In this document: positions 24,436 to 35,124 of the stretch, piece by piece
How the letters are laid out: each line of letters opens with the position of its first letter
Position numbering within the stretch: the first letter of the stretch is position 1
Assembly (NCBI GenBank): GCA_028285445.1
Contig: JANQPQ010000011.1
Span: forward strand, 1 to 64,000
DNA from: Cyclobacteriaceae bacterium
Lineage (GTDB): Bacteria; Bacteroidota; Bacteroidia; Cytophagales; Cyclobacteriaceae
Direction: 5' to 3'
DNA length: 64,000 bases
Notes under the pieces: generated by a model
What the model was told of the DNA's origin: nothing
What the model saw: only the letters and a program-made list of their open reading frames with translations
The model's database searches: none
Translations under genes and position numbers: made by a program

Positions 24436-27400
24436 ATGAAGTCCCTACTCAACCGCTTCTTGTTAGTTAGCTTTCTGGCATTTCTTGTGGCCATGCTACA
24501 ACCGTTAGTGGTGTTGGCTGAAGTTGGGAGTAAACCCCGCTTAATGCCTGCAAACGATGAGTGTGCCACAGCCATTGCCTTAACTATTGGTGGTGGTGAT
24601 ATAACCTATGACAATACGCTGGCTACTGGGAATGGTACTGATCCGGTGCCTGCCAACTGGGACGCAATCTGCGCACCGGATTCCAAGAACACTGTGTGGT
24701 ATACGTTTACTGTGGCAGGACCTGCCCGGGATCTAACAATTAGTAGTCAGGGAGATGGAAGCAATGTTGAAATTGAAAAGGCTGAGATAGCGGTTTTCAG
24801 CGGAACCTGCGGAGCATTGGTGGAAATGGCCTCAGCAAGCTTCGACAGTAAAAGGATAAACCTGACAAGTGTTGGGCCCGGCACTTATTATATTATGACT
24901 GACGGTCATTGTGATAAGGTTGGGAACTTCAAAATAAGGGTGGATGATACCCCGACCGGATCACCGACACTCTGGTATCCCGCAGGGGCTATACCAACCT
25001 TAAATGCTGGAATTCCCGTAACTGATGATGGTCAATGGGGTACATATGCCGCCGACCCCGAAGTGGATGCAACCTGTGCCACTGGTTTGCAATTCTCTGA
25101 TTACTATCAGTTTGTCTACAATCCCACTTTTACATCCGGATTGCACGTTACTGACCACACTTTGGGAACAAGCCTGGTGATGGTTCTTTATGATAATCTT
25201 GAAAATGAGGTGGCTTGTGTTGATGCCGGAATTGGCGCGGGTCCGCCATCATTTACTGCAGATACGTCGCCGCAAGATGCAACCGTTCACCCTATGCTGA
25301 ACATGAACTTCACTGACCTGGGGTTGATAACCGGTCAAACCTACTATGTACGATTGGCCTCCAAAACTGCACCTAGCTATAATGTAAATACCGCTGGTCG
25401 TACCTACACATTGGCAGTAGGTAATTTCGCCCCTCCAGCAGACATCTTTCAAAATAATATAACACTCCCTCTAACTTGTACCTGGCTGAACGGCCAATCT
25501 AATCTTAGGGCCTCCCACTCAGTTGCCTTGGAGCCCGAAGGTATAGCCTCAGGATTTGCTATAGAGAATAGTCTTCTATACACCTTCAACACCGGCACCT
25601 TAACTAATGTTGATGTTCACCTTCGTAATATCACCTACCTCAACACGGCAGCCTCTACCGCAGCGGGTGAGATCTCTATACAGACGTTTCCAATTGCTGG
25701 AATATCTGTTGCCAGTTCAACGTTTACAGGAGCCACCTTCACTTTAAGCGCCACCGGGTTGGCGGCCAACACAGATTATTGGATCGTTATTGATGGCGGT
25801 GGAACGCTGGGAGGAACTCAGCTTGGCTTTGACATAGCCATGACCGGGGTGGATCTTGGTCCTAATCAAACAGTATGCCCGGGATCAACAGTTATCTTAG
25901 ACGCAGGGGCCGGGCCTGGGCTTACCTACTTATGGAATGATGGCAGCATGGCTCAAACCCTTAATGTGACCGGAACTGGTAGCTACTCTGTTACCGTTAC
26001 CTACCCAGATGGTTGCCAGTCATCGGATGCTGTGGTAGTAACTTTTGCTGATGCCATTCCACCAAATGTAGTTACACAAGATATTACGGTTATGTTAGAT
26101 GCCACCGGCAACGGAAGCATAACTGCAGCTATGATTGATAATGGCAGCACTGATAATTGTGGTGTGGGTGGTCTCAGTCTTGATGTCTCCGCCTTCACCT
26201 GTGCTGATCTTGGCGCCAATACCGTGACCCTTACCGTTACAGATGTTAATGGCAATATGGCCAGCAATACGGCTACGGTAACAGTTCAAGATAACATAGC
26301 CCCAAATGTTGTTACCCAAGATATTACAGTGCAGCTGGATGGAACAGGTAATGCCACCATTGTACCAGCAGACATCGACAATGGCAGCTCAGACCCCTGC
26401 GGGCCTCTAACTCTTGGCCTTGATGTTAGCAGTTTTACCTGTGCTGATCTGGGGGCAAATACTGTGACTTTAACAGTAACAGATCAAGGCAGCAACAATG
26501 CTATGGGTACGGCGACGGTAACTGTTGAAGACAATATTGACCCTGTGGCAGTTGGCCAGAACATAACTGTGCAACTAGACGCCGCCGGCACCGTAACGGT
26601 TGCTGGCTCGGCTCTTAATAACGGTTCTACTGATAACTGTGGGATTACATCTGAATCAGTAAGCCCAAATTCCTTTAGCTGTGCGAATATCGGGCCTAAT
26701 CCCGCTACTTACACAGTGCAAGACGCCAGCGGCAACATGCATTCGGTGCCTGTTACAATAACTGTTGAAGATGACTTGCCACCGTTGGTAACGGCCAATG
26801 ACATCACAGTTCAGCTTAATGCTGGCGGAGTGGTTGGCATCACTGCGGGAGATGTCCTAAACGCTTCCAGCGATAACTGCGGCGTTGCATCCCTCAACAT
26901 TGATGTAGGATTTTTCACTTGTGCTAATATCGGCCCAAACACGGTAACGCTTACCGCCACGGACTTTGAAGGGAATATGGGTATGGCAACCTCTACGGTA
27001 ACGGTGGAGGATAACATAGACCCTAATGTTATCACGCAGAATATAACAGTGAACCTTGACCCTACAGGTAATGTCACCATCGCTGCTACAGACATTGACA
27101 ATGGCTCAACTGACAATTGCGGACCGCCTGCTTTATCACTTGACATTACTTCCTTCACTTGTGCAAATATTGGTGCCAACACGGTCACTCTGACGGCGAC
27201 TGACGGCAGCGGTAATAGTGCCATGAATACTGCCACTGTAACGGTGCAAGACGTCGCTCCTCCAGTGGTTGTTACTCAAGACATAACAGTACAACTTGAT
27301 GGCTCAGGAAATGTTAGTATTACACCGGCAGATATAGACAATGGATCTTCGGACAATTGCGGCATTGCATCCAGAAGCCTTGATATTACCAGCTTTACGT

Positions 27401-30400
27401 GTGCAGATATTGGCGCTAATACCGTCACTCTTACCGTAACAGATAATTTCACTAATAGCGATAACGCTACTGCCACTGTAACAGTGGAAGATAACATTGA
27501 TCCTGTAGCTGTTGCTCAAAATATAAATGTCTTTCTTGATGGCACTGGAAATGCAAGCATTGTCCCGGCAGACGTTGACAATGGTTCAAGTGACAACTGC
27601 GGAGTTGCCACCCTGGGATTGGACATTACAACTTTTACTTGTGCGGATATTGGACCGAACACAGTAACCCTTACTGCTACCGACGGTAGCGGCAATAGTA
27701 ACAACACAACTGCAACGGTAACGGTGCTGGACAATATTGCTCCCAATGTCGTCACACAGAATATTACTGTTCAATTGGATGCAACCGGTAATGCTACTAT
27801 TACCACTACGGATATCGACAATGGCACAACAGACAATTGTAGCGTAAACAGCCTGTCGCTGGATATAACCTCTTTTGGCTGTGGAGATATCGGTGCAAAT
27901 ACAGTAATGCTTACTGCTACTGACCCTACCGGTAACAGCGCCAGCGCGGCCGCAACTGTAACGGTTGAAGACAATATTGATCCTGTGGTGGTTACCATGG
28001 ATATTACTATACAATTGAACGGAGCCGGGACCGCTACAATAACTCCGGCCGATATTAACAATGGTTCTACAGACAATTGTGGAATCAGTACCTTCGGTCT
28101 CAGTCAAAACAGTTTTACTTGTGCAGATTTAGGCGCAAATACAGTGACACTCACGGCCACAGATGCAGCAGGGAACTCGGCCATGATGAATGCCACCGTA
28201 ACGGTGGAAGATAATATTGCGCCAACTGTCGTAACTCAAAATATCATCGTGCCACTGGACGCAACGGGTAACGCAACCATAACTCCAGGTATGGTTGATA
28301 ACGGCACTAGTGACAATTGTGGAATTAACAGCCTGGCCTTGGATCAGACCACTTTCACTTGCACCGATCTGGGAGCAAACACGGTAACACTTACTGCCAT
28401 GGACGCCACGGGCAACAGCGACAACAACACAGCAACAGTCACTATTGTCGACTTCATTGTTCCCACCGCCATTCCACAGGATATAACGGTGCAGCTTGAT
28501 GCCACCGGCAATGTTACGGTAAACCCTATCGACCTTGACAATGGCTCGCTCGATAATTGTGCAGCGACCCTGAACTTCTCACTGAACATATCAAGTTTCA
28601 CTTGCGCGAACATTGGACCTAATGCGGTTACGTTCACCGCCACAGATGCCAGCGGCAACAATCACTCGGCACCAGCTACCATTACTGTTGAAGACAATTT
28701 GCCCCCGGCCATAATTACGCAGGACATTACGGTTCAACTTGATGCATCCGGAAATGTTAGCATCACACCAGGAGATATTGATAATGGCAGTAATGACAAT
28801 TGTAGCCCCACCAACCTAAGTCTGGATATTACAAGCTTCACCTGCGCAGACCTTGGCGCAAATACGGTAACCTTAACCGGTATGGACGCACTTGGCAATA
28901 GCGACAATGCCACTGCTACCGTTACAGTTGAAGATAATCTCGCTCCCACTGTAACTACTCAGAATATTACAGTGCAATTAGATGCCACCGGAAACGTAAC
29001 TATCTCCCCTGCTGACATAGATAATGGCACCAGTGATAACTGTAGCGTGGCGGGATTAAGTTTAGATGTAATGGCCTTCACTTGCGCAGATGTAGGTGCC
29101 AATACCGTAACGTTGACGGCTACCGACCCCAGTGGCAATAGTGGTATGAATACCGCCACTGTAACAGTTGAAGACAATATATTACCGACCGCATTAGCAC
29201 AAGACATAACGGTACAGTTAGATGCCACGGGCAATGTCACCATTACCCCCGCTGCAATCGACAATGGAAGCTCAGACAATTGCAGCATAAACACCTTGGC
29301 TTTAGATGTCAGTGCATTCACCTGCGCTGATATCGGGGCTAATAATGTTGTGTTGACAGTTACCGACCCGAGCGGAAATTCTTCTGACGCCAATGCTGTG
29401 GTTACTGTTGAAGATAACCTGGCTCCAACAGTTATTACTCAAGATATTACGGTGCAACTGGATGCGACAGGCAATGTCAGCATCACCACGGGAGATATTG
29501 ATAACGGCTCCAACGATAATTGCAACATTGCAACACTAGGGCTAGACGTAACAAACTTCACTTGCGCAGATATTGGTGCCAATACTGTTACTCTTACTGC
29601 TACTGATGACTCCGGAAATAGTGACAATGCCACCGCGGTAGTAACAGTGGAAGACAATATACTACCCACGGTAGTAACTCAGGATATAACTATTCAGCTT
29701 GATGCCACTGGAAATGCTACCATAGTACCTGCCGATATAGATAACGGCAGCAGCGACAACTGCTCAGGTCTTGTACTAGGTTTGGATATTTCAGCATTTA
29801 CCTGCGCCGAGGTTGGGCCTAACACAGTAATGCTGAGCGCAACAGATGCTGGGGGAGCAACTGTGCAGAGTGCGGCTACTGTTACAGTGGAAGACAATAT
29901 TGGTCCCGTTGCTGTTGCTCAGGATATTACGGTGCAGTTAGATAACACCGGGAATGTTATCGTAAATCCGATAGACGTTGACAATGGATCTTCAGACAAC
30001 TGCAGCATCGCAACATTTGCTCTTGACATTACCAATTTCGATTGTGATGACTTAGGAGCAAATCCGGTAGTACTTACCGTTACCGACCCGAGTGGTAACA
30101 GTGCAATGGCCAACGCCACTATCACTGTTGAAGACAATGTGTCGCCAACTGTTGGCACACAAGATATTACAGTTTCTCTCGATGCAACTGGGAACGTGAC
30201 CATTTTACCGGCTGACGTTGACAATGGCACAAACAACAACTGTAACCTGCCTACCCTCAGCCTCGATATCAATAGTTTTACCTGTGCTGAAATTGGGCCC
30301 AATGTGGTTATGCTAACAGCAACTGACAACAGCGGCAACTCAGCAAGTGCACCAGCGACCGTCACCGTTGTTGATGATCTGGCACCAGTTATTCTCACGC

Positions 30401-32847
30401 AAGACATAACGGTACAACTTGATGCCACTGGCAATGCTTCCATTGTACCCGGTGATATAGACAATGGCACGGCTGACAATTGTGCTCTCGGTACTTTCAG
30501 CCTGGATATTTCTACTTTCACTTGTGCCGACTTAGGACCTAACACAGTAACTTTTACTGCCACCGACGCCAGCGGCAATAACAACAATGCCACCGCCACA
30601 GTTACAGTTACTGACATAATCGACCCCATTACCACAACTCAGAATATAACCGTGCAATTAGATGCCACTGGTAACGTCAGCATCCTTCCGGGAGATGTGG
30701 ATAACGGATCAACGGATAACTGCATAATTCAAAATCAAACGCTGGATATCTCATCTTTCACCTGTGCAGAGATTGGACCTAATACAGTACAGCTTACTAC
30801 AACTGATGACAGTGGTAACAACTCAAGCCAAACCGCAACAGTTACCGTTGAGGACAACCTGGCACCAAATATTGCTACCCAGGACATTACCGTGCAACTA
30901 GACGCCACTGGCAATGTAACTATCTCGGCAATGGATGTGGACAATGGTAGTAGCGATAACTGCTCTGTAAACCTTGGACTAGACATCACCGCTTTTACTT
31001 GTGCTGAACTTGGGCCAAACACAGTTACATTAACCGGAACGGACCCCAGCACAAACTCTGCCAATGCTACCGCTACTGTAACCGTAGTTGATGACCTGAA
31101 CCCCACGGTGGTTACTCAAGATATCACTGTGCAATTAGATCCTACTGGAAATATTTCAATAGTGCCAGCGGATGTTGATAACGGAACCAGCGACAACTGC
31201 TCGGTTGCATCCCTAACCTTGGACATCACTGACTTCGATTGTAGTGATCTGGGGAATAACACCGTAACACTCACCGCTACCGACGGAAGCGGCAACAGTG
31301 CAGACGATACAGCCATCGTAACTGTAGTAGACAATGAGGCACCCGTTGCAACCACTCAAGACATTACAGTGCAACTAGACAATACCGGGATGGTTTCCAT
31401 TGTGCCCGCAGATGTAGACAACGGTTCTTCTGATAACTGTGTGGTTAATTTATCATTAGACGTTACCGATTTCACCTGCGCCAACCTGGGTGCAAATACC
31501 GTCACGTTAACTGCCACAGATGCAGATGGCAACAGCAACAACGCCACAGCCACTGTTACCGTAGAAGATAACCTTCCACCTTCCATTACAAGCCAAGACC
31601 TTACTGTGCAACTTGATGCCACTGGCAATGCCTCCATCACCGCTATGGATATTGACAACGGAAGTAGTGACAACTGTTCACTAGCGTCTCTTTCGCTTGA
31701 TGTTACCGATTTTACTTGCGGTGAATTAGGGACTAACCTCGTTACATTAACTGGTACCGATGCATTTGGAAATAGTCAAACTGCATCAGCGGTGGTAACA
31801 GTTGAAGATGTGACAGCTCCGACTATAAATTGCCCTTCTTCCATTGTTATTGGAAATGATCTTGGCGTTTGCGGAGCTAGCATTAGCATTCCTATTCCTG
31901 CAGCATCTGATAACTGTTCAGTGCAATCCGTCACTAATGATATCACCGCCAGTAATGATGCTTCCGCATTCTACCCCATAGGGATCACTACGGTTACCTA
32001 TACTGTTTCCGATGCGTCAGGCAACCAGACCCAGTGCTCATTTACAGTGGAAGTTACCGATCAGGAAGTACCTACACCCGCTAATGCCGGACCTGACGTT
32101 ATTGTTTGCGACCCGGTTTATACTATGCAAGGCAACAACCCAGTTGTTGGCGCTGGTAGCTGGACGGTGGTCTCAGGAAGTGCTACCATCGATGACCCTG
32201 CTAATCCCAATGCCAACTTGTCGCAAATTGGGCAGGGAGTTAATATCTTTGAATGGACCGTAACCGGCACCTGCCAAACTTCCTCAGATCAGGTGACTGT
32301 GGAGTTTCAATTGCTGATACTGGATGCGGGTTCTGACGTTACCATCTCGGACGGAGAGCAGGTATTACTACAAGCTACCAATGATAGAAATGAACCTGGC
32401 ACCTATAGCTGGAGTCCTACCACCTGGCTTAGCGATCCAAACATTGCCGATCCGGTGGCAACCCCACTGCAAACAACTACCTATACCGTCACTTTCACCA
32501 ACCAAGATGGCTGCACCACTACTGATGACATCACCATAACTGTGGATACTCCCAATATGCTTGGTCCGATAAAAGGGGTTAGTCCTGATGGTGATGGCAT
32601 AAATGATTTCTGGCGCATAGTTGGGATTAACGCATTCCCACAGAACCAGGTAAAAATATTTAACCGCTGGGGCAATGTAGTTTGGGAAACTGCAGGTTAT
32701 AACAATTTTGACAGAGTATTTGTAGGTACCGGCAACCAGCTGACATCGCTTGGTGCAGACGAATTACCTGAAGGAACCTATTTCTATTCTATTACTCTAG
32801 GCGACGGAACTGATCCTTTACAAGGCTTTTTTGTGTTGAAAAGATGA
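24436..32847 (+). CDS. Giant repeat surface protein, T9SS cargo with gliding-type C-terminal domain
   Basis: A 2803-residue protein with a signal peptide (MKSLLNRFLLVSFLAFLVAM). Residues 35-180 and 180-470 resemble jelly-roll/pre-peptidase domains (NDECATAIALTIGG). An Ig/PKD-like module (VCPGSTVILDAG, about 480-540) follows. Then come about 24 tandem repeats of some 80 residues (bases 26068-31825) with consensus TQDITVQLDATGNVTI, DNGSSDNC, LDITSFTCADLGANTVTLTATD and TATVTVEDN. A HYR-like domain and two Ig-like domains precede the CHU_C/gliding-motility-type tail (KGVSPDGDGINDFW, VKIFNRWGNVVW). Each repeat has two Cys that may form a disulfide. It is probably a SprB-like adhesin. Its stop overlaps the start of the SprF-type gene. 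Confidence 0.92.
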   Translation: MKSLLNRFLLVSFLAFLVAMLQPLVVLAEVGSKPRLMPANDECATAIALTIGGGDITYDNTLATGNGTDPVPANWDAICAPDSKNTVWYTFTVAGPARDLTISSQGDGSNVEIEKAEIAVFSGTCGALVEMASASFDSKRINLTSVGPGTYYIMTDGHCDKVGNFKIRVDDTPTGSPTLWYPAGAIPTLNAGIPVTDDGQWGTYAADPEVDATCATGLQFSDYYQFVYNPTFTSGLHVTDHTLGTSLVMVLYDNLENEVACVDAGIGAGPPSFTADTSPQDATVHPMLNMNFTDLGLITGQTYYVRLASKTAPSYNVNTAGRTYTLAVGNFAPPADIFQNNITLPLTCTWLNGQSNLRASHSVALEPEGIASGFAIENSLLYTFNTGTLTNVDVHLRNITYLNTAASTAAGEISIQTFPIAGISVASSTFTGATFTLSATGLAANTDYWIVIDGGGTLGGTQLGFDIAMTGVDLGPNQTVCPGSTVILDAGAGPGLTYLWNDGSMAQTLNVTGTGSYSVTVTYPDGCQSSDAVVVTFADAIPPNVVTQDITVMLDATGNGSITAAMIDNGSTDNCGVGGLSLDVSAFTCADLGANTVTLTVTDVNGNMASNTATVTVQDNIAPNVVTQDITVQLDGTGNATIVPADIDNGSSDPCGPLTLGLDVSSFTCADLGANTVTLTVTDQGSNNAMGTATVTVEDNIDPVAVGQNITVQLDAAGTVTVAGSALNNGSTDNCGITSESVSPNSFSCANIGPNPATYTVQDASGNMHSVPVTITVEDDLPPLVTANDITVQLNAGGVVGITAGDVLNASSDNCGVASLNIDVGFFTCANIGPNTVTLTATDFEGNMGMATSTVTVEDNIDPNVITQNITVNLDPTGNVTIAATDIDNGSTDNCGPPALSLDITSFTCANIGANTVTLTATDGSGNSAMNTATVTVQDVAPPVVVTQDITVQLDGSGNVSITPADIDNGSSDNCGIASRSLDITSFTCADIGANTVTLTVTDNFTNSDNATATVTVEDNIDPVAVAQNINVFLDGTGNASIVPADVDNGSSDNCGVATLGLDITTFTCADIGPNTVTLTATDGSGNSNNTTATVTVLDNIAPNVVTQNITVQLDATGNATITTTDIDNGTTDNCSVNSLSLDITSFGCGDIGANTVMLTATDPTGNSASAAATVTVEDNIDPVVVTMDITIQLNGAGTATITPADINNGSTDNCGISTFGLSQNSFTCADLGANTVTLTATDAAGNSAMMNATVTVEDNIAPTVVTQNIIVPLDATGNATITPGMVDNGTSDNCGINSLALDQTTFTCTDLGANTVTLTAMDATGNSDNNTATVTIVDFIVPTAIPQDITVQLDATGNVTVNPIDLDNGSLDNCAATLNFSLNISSFTCANIGPNAVTFTATDASGNNHSAPATITVEDNLPPAIITQDITVQLDASGNVSITPGDIDNGSNDNCSPTNLSLDITSFTCADLGANTVTLTGMDALGNSDNATATVTVEDNLAPTVTTQNITVQLDATGNVTISPADIDNGTSDNCSVAGLSLDVMAFTCADVGANTVTLTATDPSGNSGMNTATVTVEDNILPTALAQDITVQLDATGNVTITPAAIDNGSSDNCSINTLALDVSAFTCADIGANNVVLTVTDPSGNSSDANAVVTVEDNLAPTVITQDITVQLDATGNVSITTGDIDNGSNDNCNIATLGLDVTNFTCADIGANTVTLTATDDSGNSDNATAVVTVEDNILPTVVTQDITIQLDATGNATIVPADIDNGSSDNCSGLVLGLDISAFTCAEVGPNTVMLSATDAGGATVQSAATVTVEDNIGPVAVAQDITVQLDNTGNVIVNPIDVDNGSSDNCSIATFALDITNFDCDDLGANPVVLTVTDPSGNSAMANATITVEDNVSPTVGTQDITVSLDATGNVTILPADVDNGTNNNCNLPTLSLDINSFTCAEIGPNVVMLTATDNSGNSASAPATVTVVDDLAPVILTQDITVQLDATGNASIVPGDIDNGTADNCALGTFSLDISTFTCADLGPNTVTFTATDASGNNNNATATVTVTDIIDPITTTQNITVQLDATGNVSILPGDVDNGSTDNCIIQNQTLDISSFTCAEIGPNTVQLTTTDDSGNNSSQTATVTVEDNLAPNIATQDITVQLDATGNVTISAMDVDNGSSDNCSVNLGLDITAFTCAELGPNTVTLTGTDPSTNSANATATVTVVDDLNPTVVTQDITVQLDPTGNISIVPADVDNGTSDNCSVASLTLDITDFDCSDLGNNTVTLTATDGSGNSADDTAIVTVVDNEAPVATTQDITVQLDNTGMVSIVPADVDNGSSDNCVVNLSLDVTDFTCANLGANTVTLTATDADGNSNNATATVTVEDNLPPSITSQDLTVQLDATGNASITAMDIDNGSSDNCSLASLSLDVTDFTCGELGTNLVTLTGTDAFGNSQTASAVVTVEDVTAPTINCPSSIVIGNDLGVCGASISIPIPAASDNCSVQSVTNDITASNDASAFYPIGITTVTYTVSDASGNQTQCSFTVEVTDQEVPTPANAGPDVIVCDPVYTMQGNNPVVGAGSWTVVSGSATIDDPANPNANLSQIGQGVNIFEWTVTGTCQTSSDQVTVEFQLLILDAGSDVTISDGEQVLLQATNDRNEPGTYSWSPTTWLSDPNIADPVATPLQTTTYTVTFTNQDGCTTTDDITITVDTPNMLGPIKGVSPDGDGINDFWRIVGINAFPQNQVKIFNRWGNVVWETAGYNNFDRVFVGTGNQLTSLGADELPEGTYFYSITLGDGTDPLQGFFVLKR
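26068..31825 (+). repeat. About 24 tandem 240-bp coding repeats
   Basis: The array lies within the giant gene with a period of about 240 bp. Protein repeats are 60-85% identical by eye, but codons differ considerably between copies, so the repeats are old rather than freshly expanded. Several copies deviate, for example the third (ITVQLDAAGTVTVAGSALNNG) and the one at about 26790 (QLNAGGVVGITAG). Confidence 0.9.
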
Positions 32848-33794
32848 GAAGGTTTACATACATATTGCCTTTGCTTTTATTGCTCGCTACCGCCTCTTTG
32901 GCACAGCAGCAATCTTCCTTCTCATTATATAAGTTCCACCCATTAACTATCAATCCTGCACATAGTGGCTTTGAGCTGCCGGTGAGTATTATCTTCTCCG
33001 GAAGAAAGCAATGGGTAAATCTTGAAGGTGCTCCTACTACTGGCGTGTTCTCTATAAACGGCCGTATGGCAAATCACCCAAGAAGTGGCCTGGGACTGTC
33101 AATAGCATTCGATCGTATCGGTATAACCAATACCACCAGCATCTATGGGTCCTACTCTTTTAAGGTGATCTCAAGCAAAAAGCAGATCTATGATAACTGG
33201 GATTTCGATGCCGTTTCTTTGTCTCTGGGCCTATCTGCCGGCCTTGATTATTTCAGCGAGAATCTCAATGACCTGGAAATAAATAATGACCCGAATTTCA
33301 CCGGTAACCTCAACATCATCTCTCCCAATTTTGGTGCGGGAATCTATTATAGCAACAACGGTTTCTTTCTAAGTTTTTCCGTTCCGAAAATGATCACAAC
33401 CCCTTTCAATGTACCAGCCGGTATGGAGTTGAATTACAAAAACCACTTCTACTTAATGGGGGGCAAGGTGTTGCAGTTGAATCATGACGTTAAACTAAAG
33501 CCGTCATTCTTACTGAAATATGTGAATGGCGCCCCTGCTCAAGCAGACGCCAATCTCAACATCTTGCTCAAGGAGGCACTGGAACTAGGGGTAGGCTATC
33601 GCTCAAATTCCGCCTTCAACGCCATGGTGATGTTCTACTCAGGACTGAGATACAGCATTGGCTATAATTACGACAACCATATAGTCGGTAATCTGCCCAA
33701 CTCAGCTCATGAGATTGTAATTCAATACCGATTCATCAATTCTGTAATCAACAGAATACCCCGTTTTAACCCTAAGAGAGATAGGATTCGATAA
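32844..33794 (+). CDS. PorP/SprF-family type IX secretion outer membrane protein
   Basis: A 316-residue protein with a signal peptide (MRRFTYILPLLLLLATASLA). It shows the family features: QQSSFSLYKFHPLTINPAHSGF, GRKQWVNLEGAPTTGVFSING, GLGLSIAFDRIG and strand-rich barrel sequence to the end (SIGYNYDNHIVGNLPNSAHE). SprF-like proteins assist surface delivery of SprB-like cargo carrying the gliding-type C-terminal domain. The ATG overlaps the stop of the giant cargo gene (ATGA), so the two are coupled. Confidence 0.93.
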   Translation: MRRFTYILPLLLLLATASLAQQQSSFSLYKFHPLTINPAHSGFELPVSIIFSGRKQWVNLEGAPTTGVFSINGRMANHPRSGLGLSIAFDRIGITNTTSIYGSYSFKVISSKKQIYDNWDFDAVSLSLGLSAGLDYFSENLNDLEINNDPNFTGNLNIISPNFGAGIYYSNNGFFLSFSVPKMITTPFNVPAGMELNYKNHFYLMGGKVLQLNHDVKLKPSFLLKYVNGAPAQADANLNILLKEALELGVGYRSNSAFNAMVMFYSGLRYSIGYNYDNHIVGNLPNSAHEIVIQYRFINSVINRIPRFNPKRDRIR

Positions 33795-33910
33795 ATAACC
33801 CATAACATTGAAATAACTTGTGCCTAATTTTTGGTATAAGTTTTAAAAGCCGTTGACAGCTATTATCTTAGCCCAGAAGAACCCTTGCCAGCAGCAATCT
33901 CTACCAAAAC

Positions 33911-35074
33911 ATGCAAGTGGAAAGAATCATAGGTAAATACAACTCCGGAAACCCCGGACCCAAATTAATCTTTACAGTTGGCATACATGGCAATGAAATC
34001 TCTGCGGTTAAGGCACTTCAGGATGTGTTTACCGCATTGGTGGAAAAGCAGCCTGATATTAAGGGAAGTGTAATTGGAGTTGCCGGAAATATACCTGCTC
34101 TTGAAAAGGAAGTTAGATATGTTGATGAAGACCTGAACAGGCTTTGGGGACTTGAAATTGATGAACTACACAATCCTATTGAGAAAAAAGAAAAAGCAGA
34201 AATAATCAAGGTTCTAAGGGAGGAGCTTACTGAACATGATGGCGAAGTCTTTTTCTTTGACCTCCACTCTACCTCTGCTGAAAGTGACCCTTTCATTTTT
34301 ATAGGTGATACCCTGAGAAACCGGGAACTGGCCAGCCTGGTGCCAGTACCTATCGTGCTGGGGGCTATGGAGCACCTTCGAGGTACTTTCTTCGACCTCG
34401 TATCGAAATCAGGATTTCCAACATTAATTTTCCAGGGAGGAAGGGAAAGTGATGCTGACACCATAATCTATCACAAAGCGCTTATATGGAGTGTAATTTC
34501 AAACAAACTCGATCTTGATGTTAGCGATAACATAGGTGAAGCGCAGGATGCAATAAGCAAACTGCAGGGTCTGGGGCTGGAGCAGGAGTTCTATGAAATT
34601 GCCTATCGCCATGAAATTACCGAAGGCAAAGTCTTTACTATGAATCCCGGGTACAAAAATTTCCAGGAGATAAAGAAAAGGGAGGTACTGGGAAAGAGTA
34701 ATGATAGGGACGTTCAATGTCAATTAAACGGGCAGATCTTTATGCCTTTGTACCAGAAACAGGGCAATGACGGCTTTTTCGTTGCCCGAAAAATATGGTC
34801 GTTCTGGATTAAGCTATCAGCAAAACTTCGTCAGTTTACATTCCATCGCAGGCTACATTGGCTGGTAGGTGTTTACAAAACCGATGCTTACCCACTAACC
34901 TTCAAGGTTGATCAACGTATAGCATTTCTTTGGGCCACGGAGGTCTTTCACCTGCTTGGCTATAAGAAAGACGACCAGGATGGCCCCTGGATGTATATGT
35001 CAAGGCGTGAAGATGAAAAAAGTCCTCCTACACCGGCTGAAGCCACAAAACGATTCTTTGCTTTCACACATTAG
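33911..35074 (+). CDS. Succinylglutamate desuccinylase/aspartoacylase-family zinc hydrolase
   Basis: A 387-residue cytoplasmic enzyme. TVGIHGNEISAVKALQ (near 24-36) supplies the zinc His and Glu, DEDLNRLWG (near 75-82) the substrate Arg, and FFDLHSTSAESDPF (near 117) the second zinc His. The C-terminal 150 residues (QFTFHRRLHWLVGVYK) form an extra domain not typical of AstE or AspA. It probably deacylates an N-acyl amino acid. It is followed 50 bp later by an Omp85-type barrel gene. Confidence 0.83.
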   Translation: MQVERIIGKYNSGNPGPKLIFTVGIHGNEISAVKALQDVFTALVEKQPDIKGSVIGVAGNIPALEKEVRYVDEDLNRLWGLEIDELHNPIEKKEKAEIIKVLREELTEHDGEVFFFDLHSTSAESDPFIFIGDTLRNRELASLVPVPIVLGAMEHLRGTFFDLVSKSGFPTLIFQGGRESDADTIIYHKALIWSVISNKLDLDVSDNIGEAQDAISKLQGLGLEQEFYEIAYRHEITEGKVFTMNPGYKNFQEIKKREVLGKSNDRDVQCQLNGQIFMPLYQKQGNDGFFVARKIWSFWIKLSAKLRQFTFHRRLHWLVGVYKTDAYPLTFKVDQRIAFLWATEVFHLLGYKKDDQDGPWMYMSRREDEKSPPTPAEATKRFFAFTH

Positions 35075-35124
35075 AACATCGTTCAATTACCATTTCTTAT
35101 ATTGGCACAGCAAATACCTAACCA

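Noticed and set aside
26001-31673. Many long leftward frames across the giant repeat gene
   Set aside because: They follow the 240-bp repeat period and are antisense shadows of the coding repeats; their sequences are low-complexity Val/Ser/Pro text.
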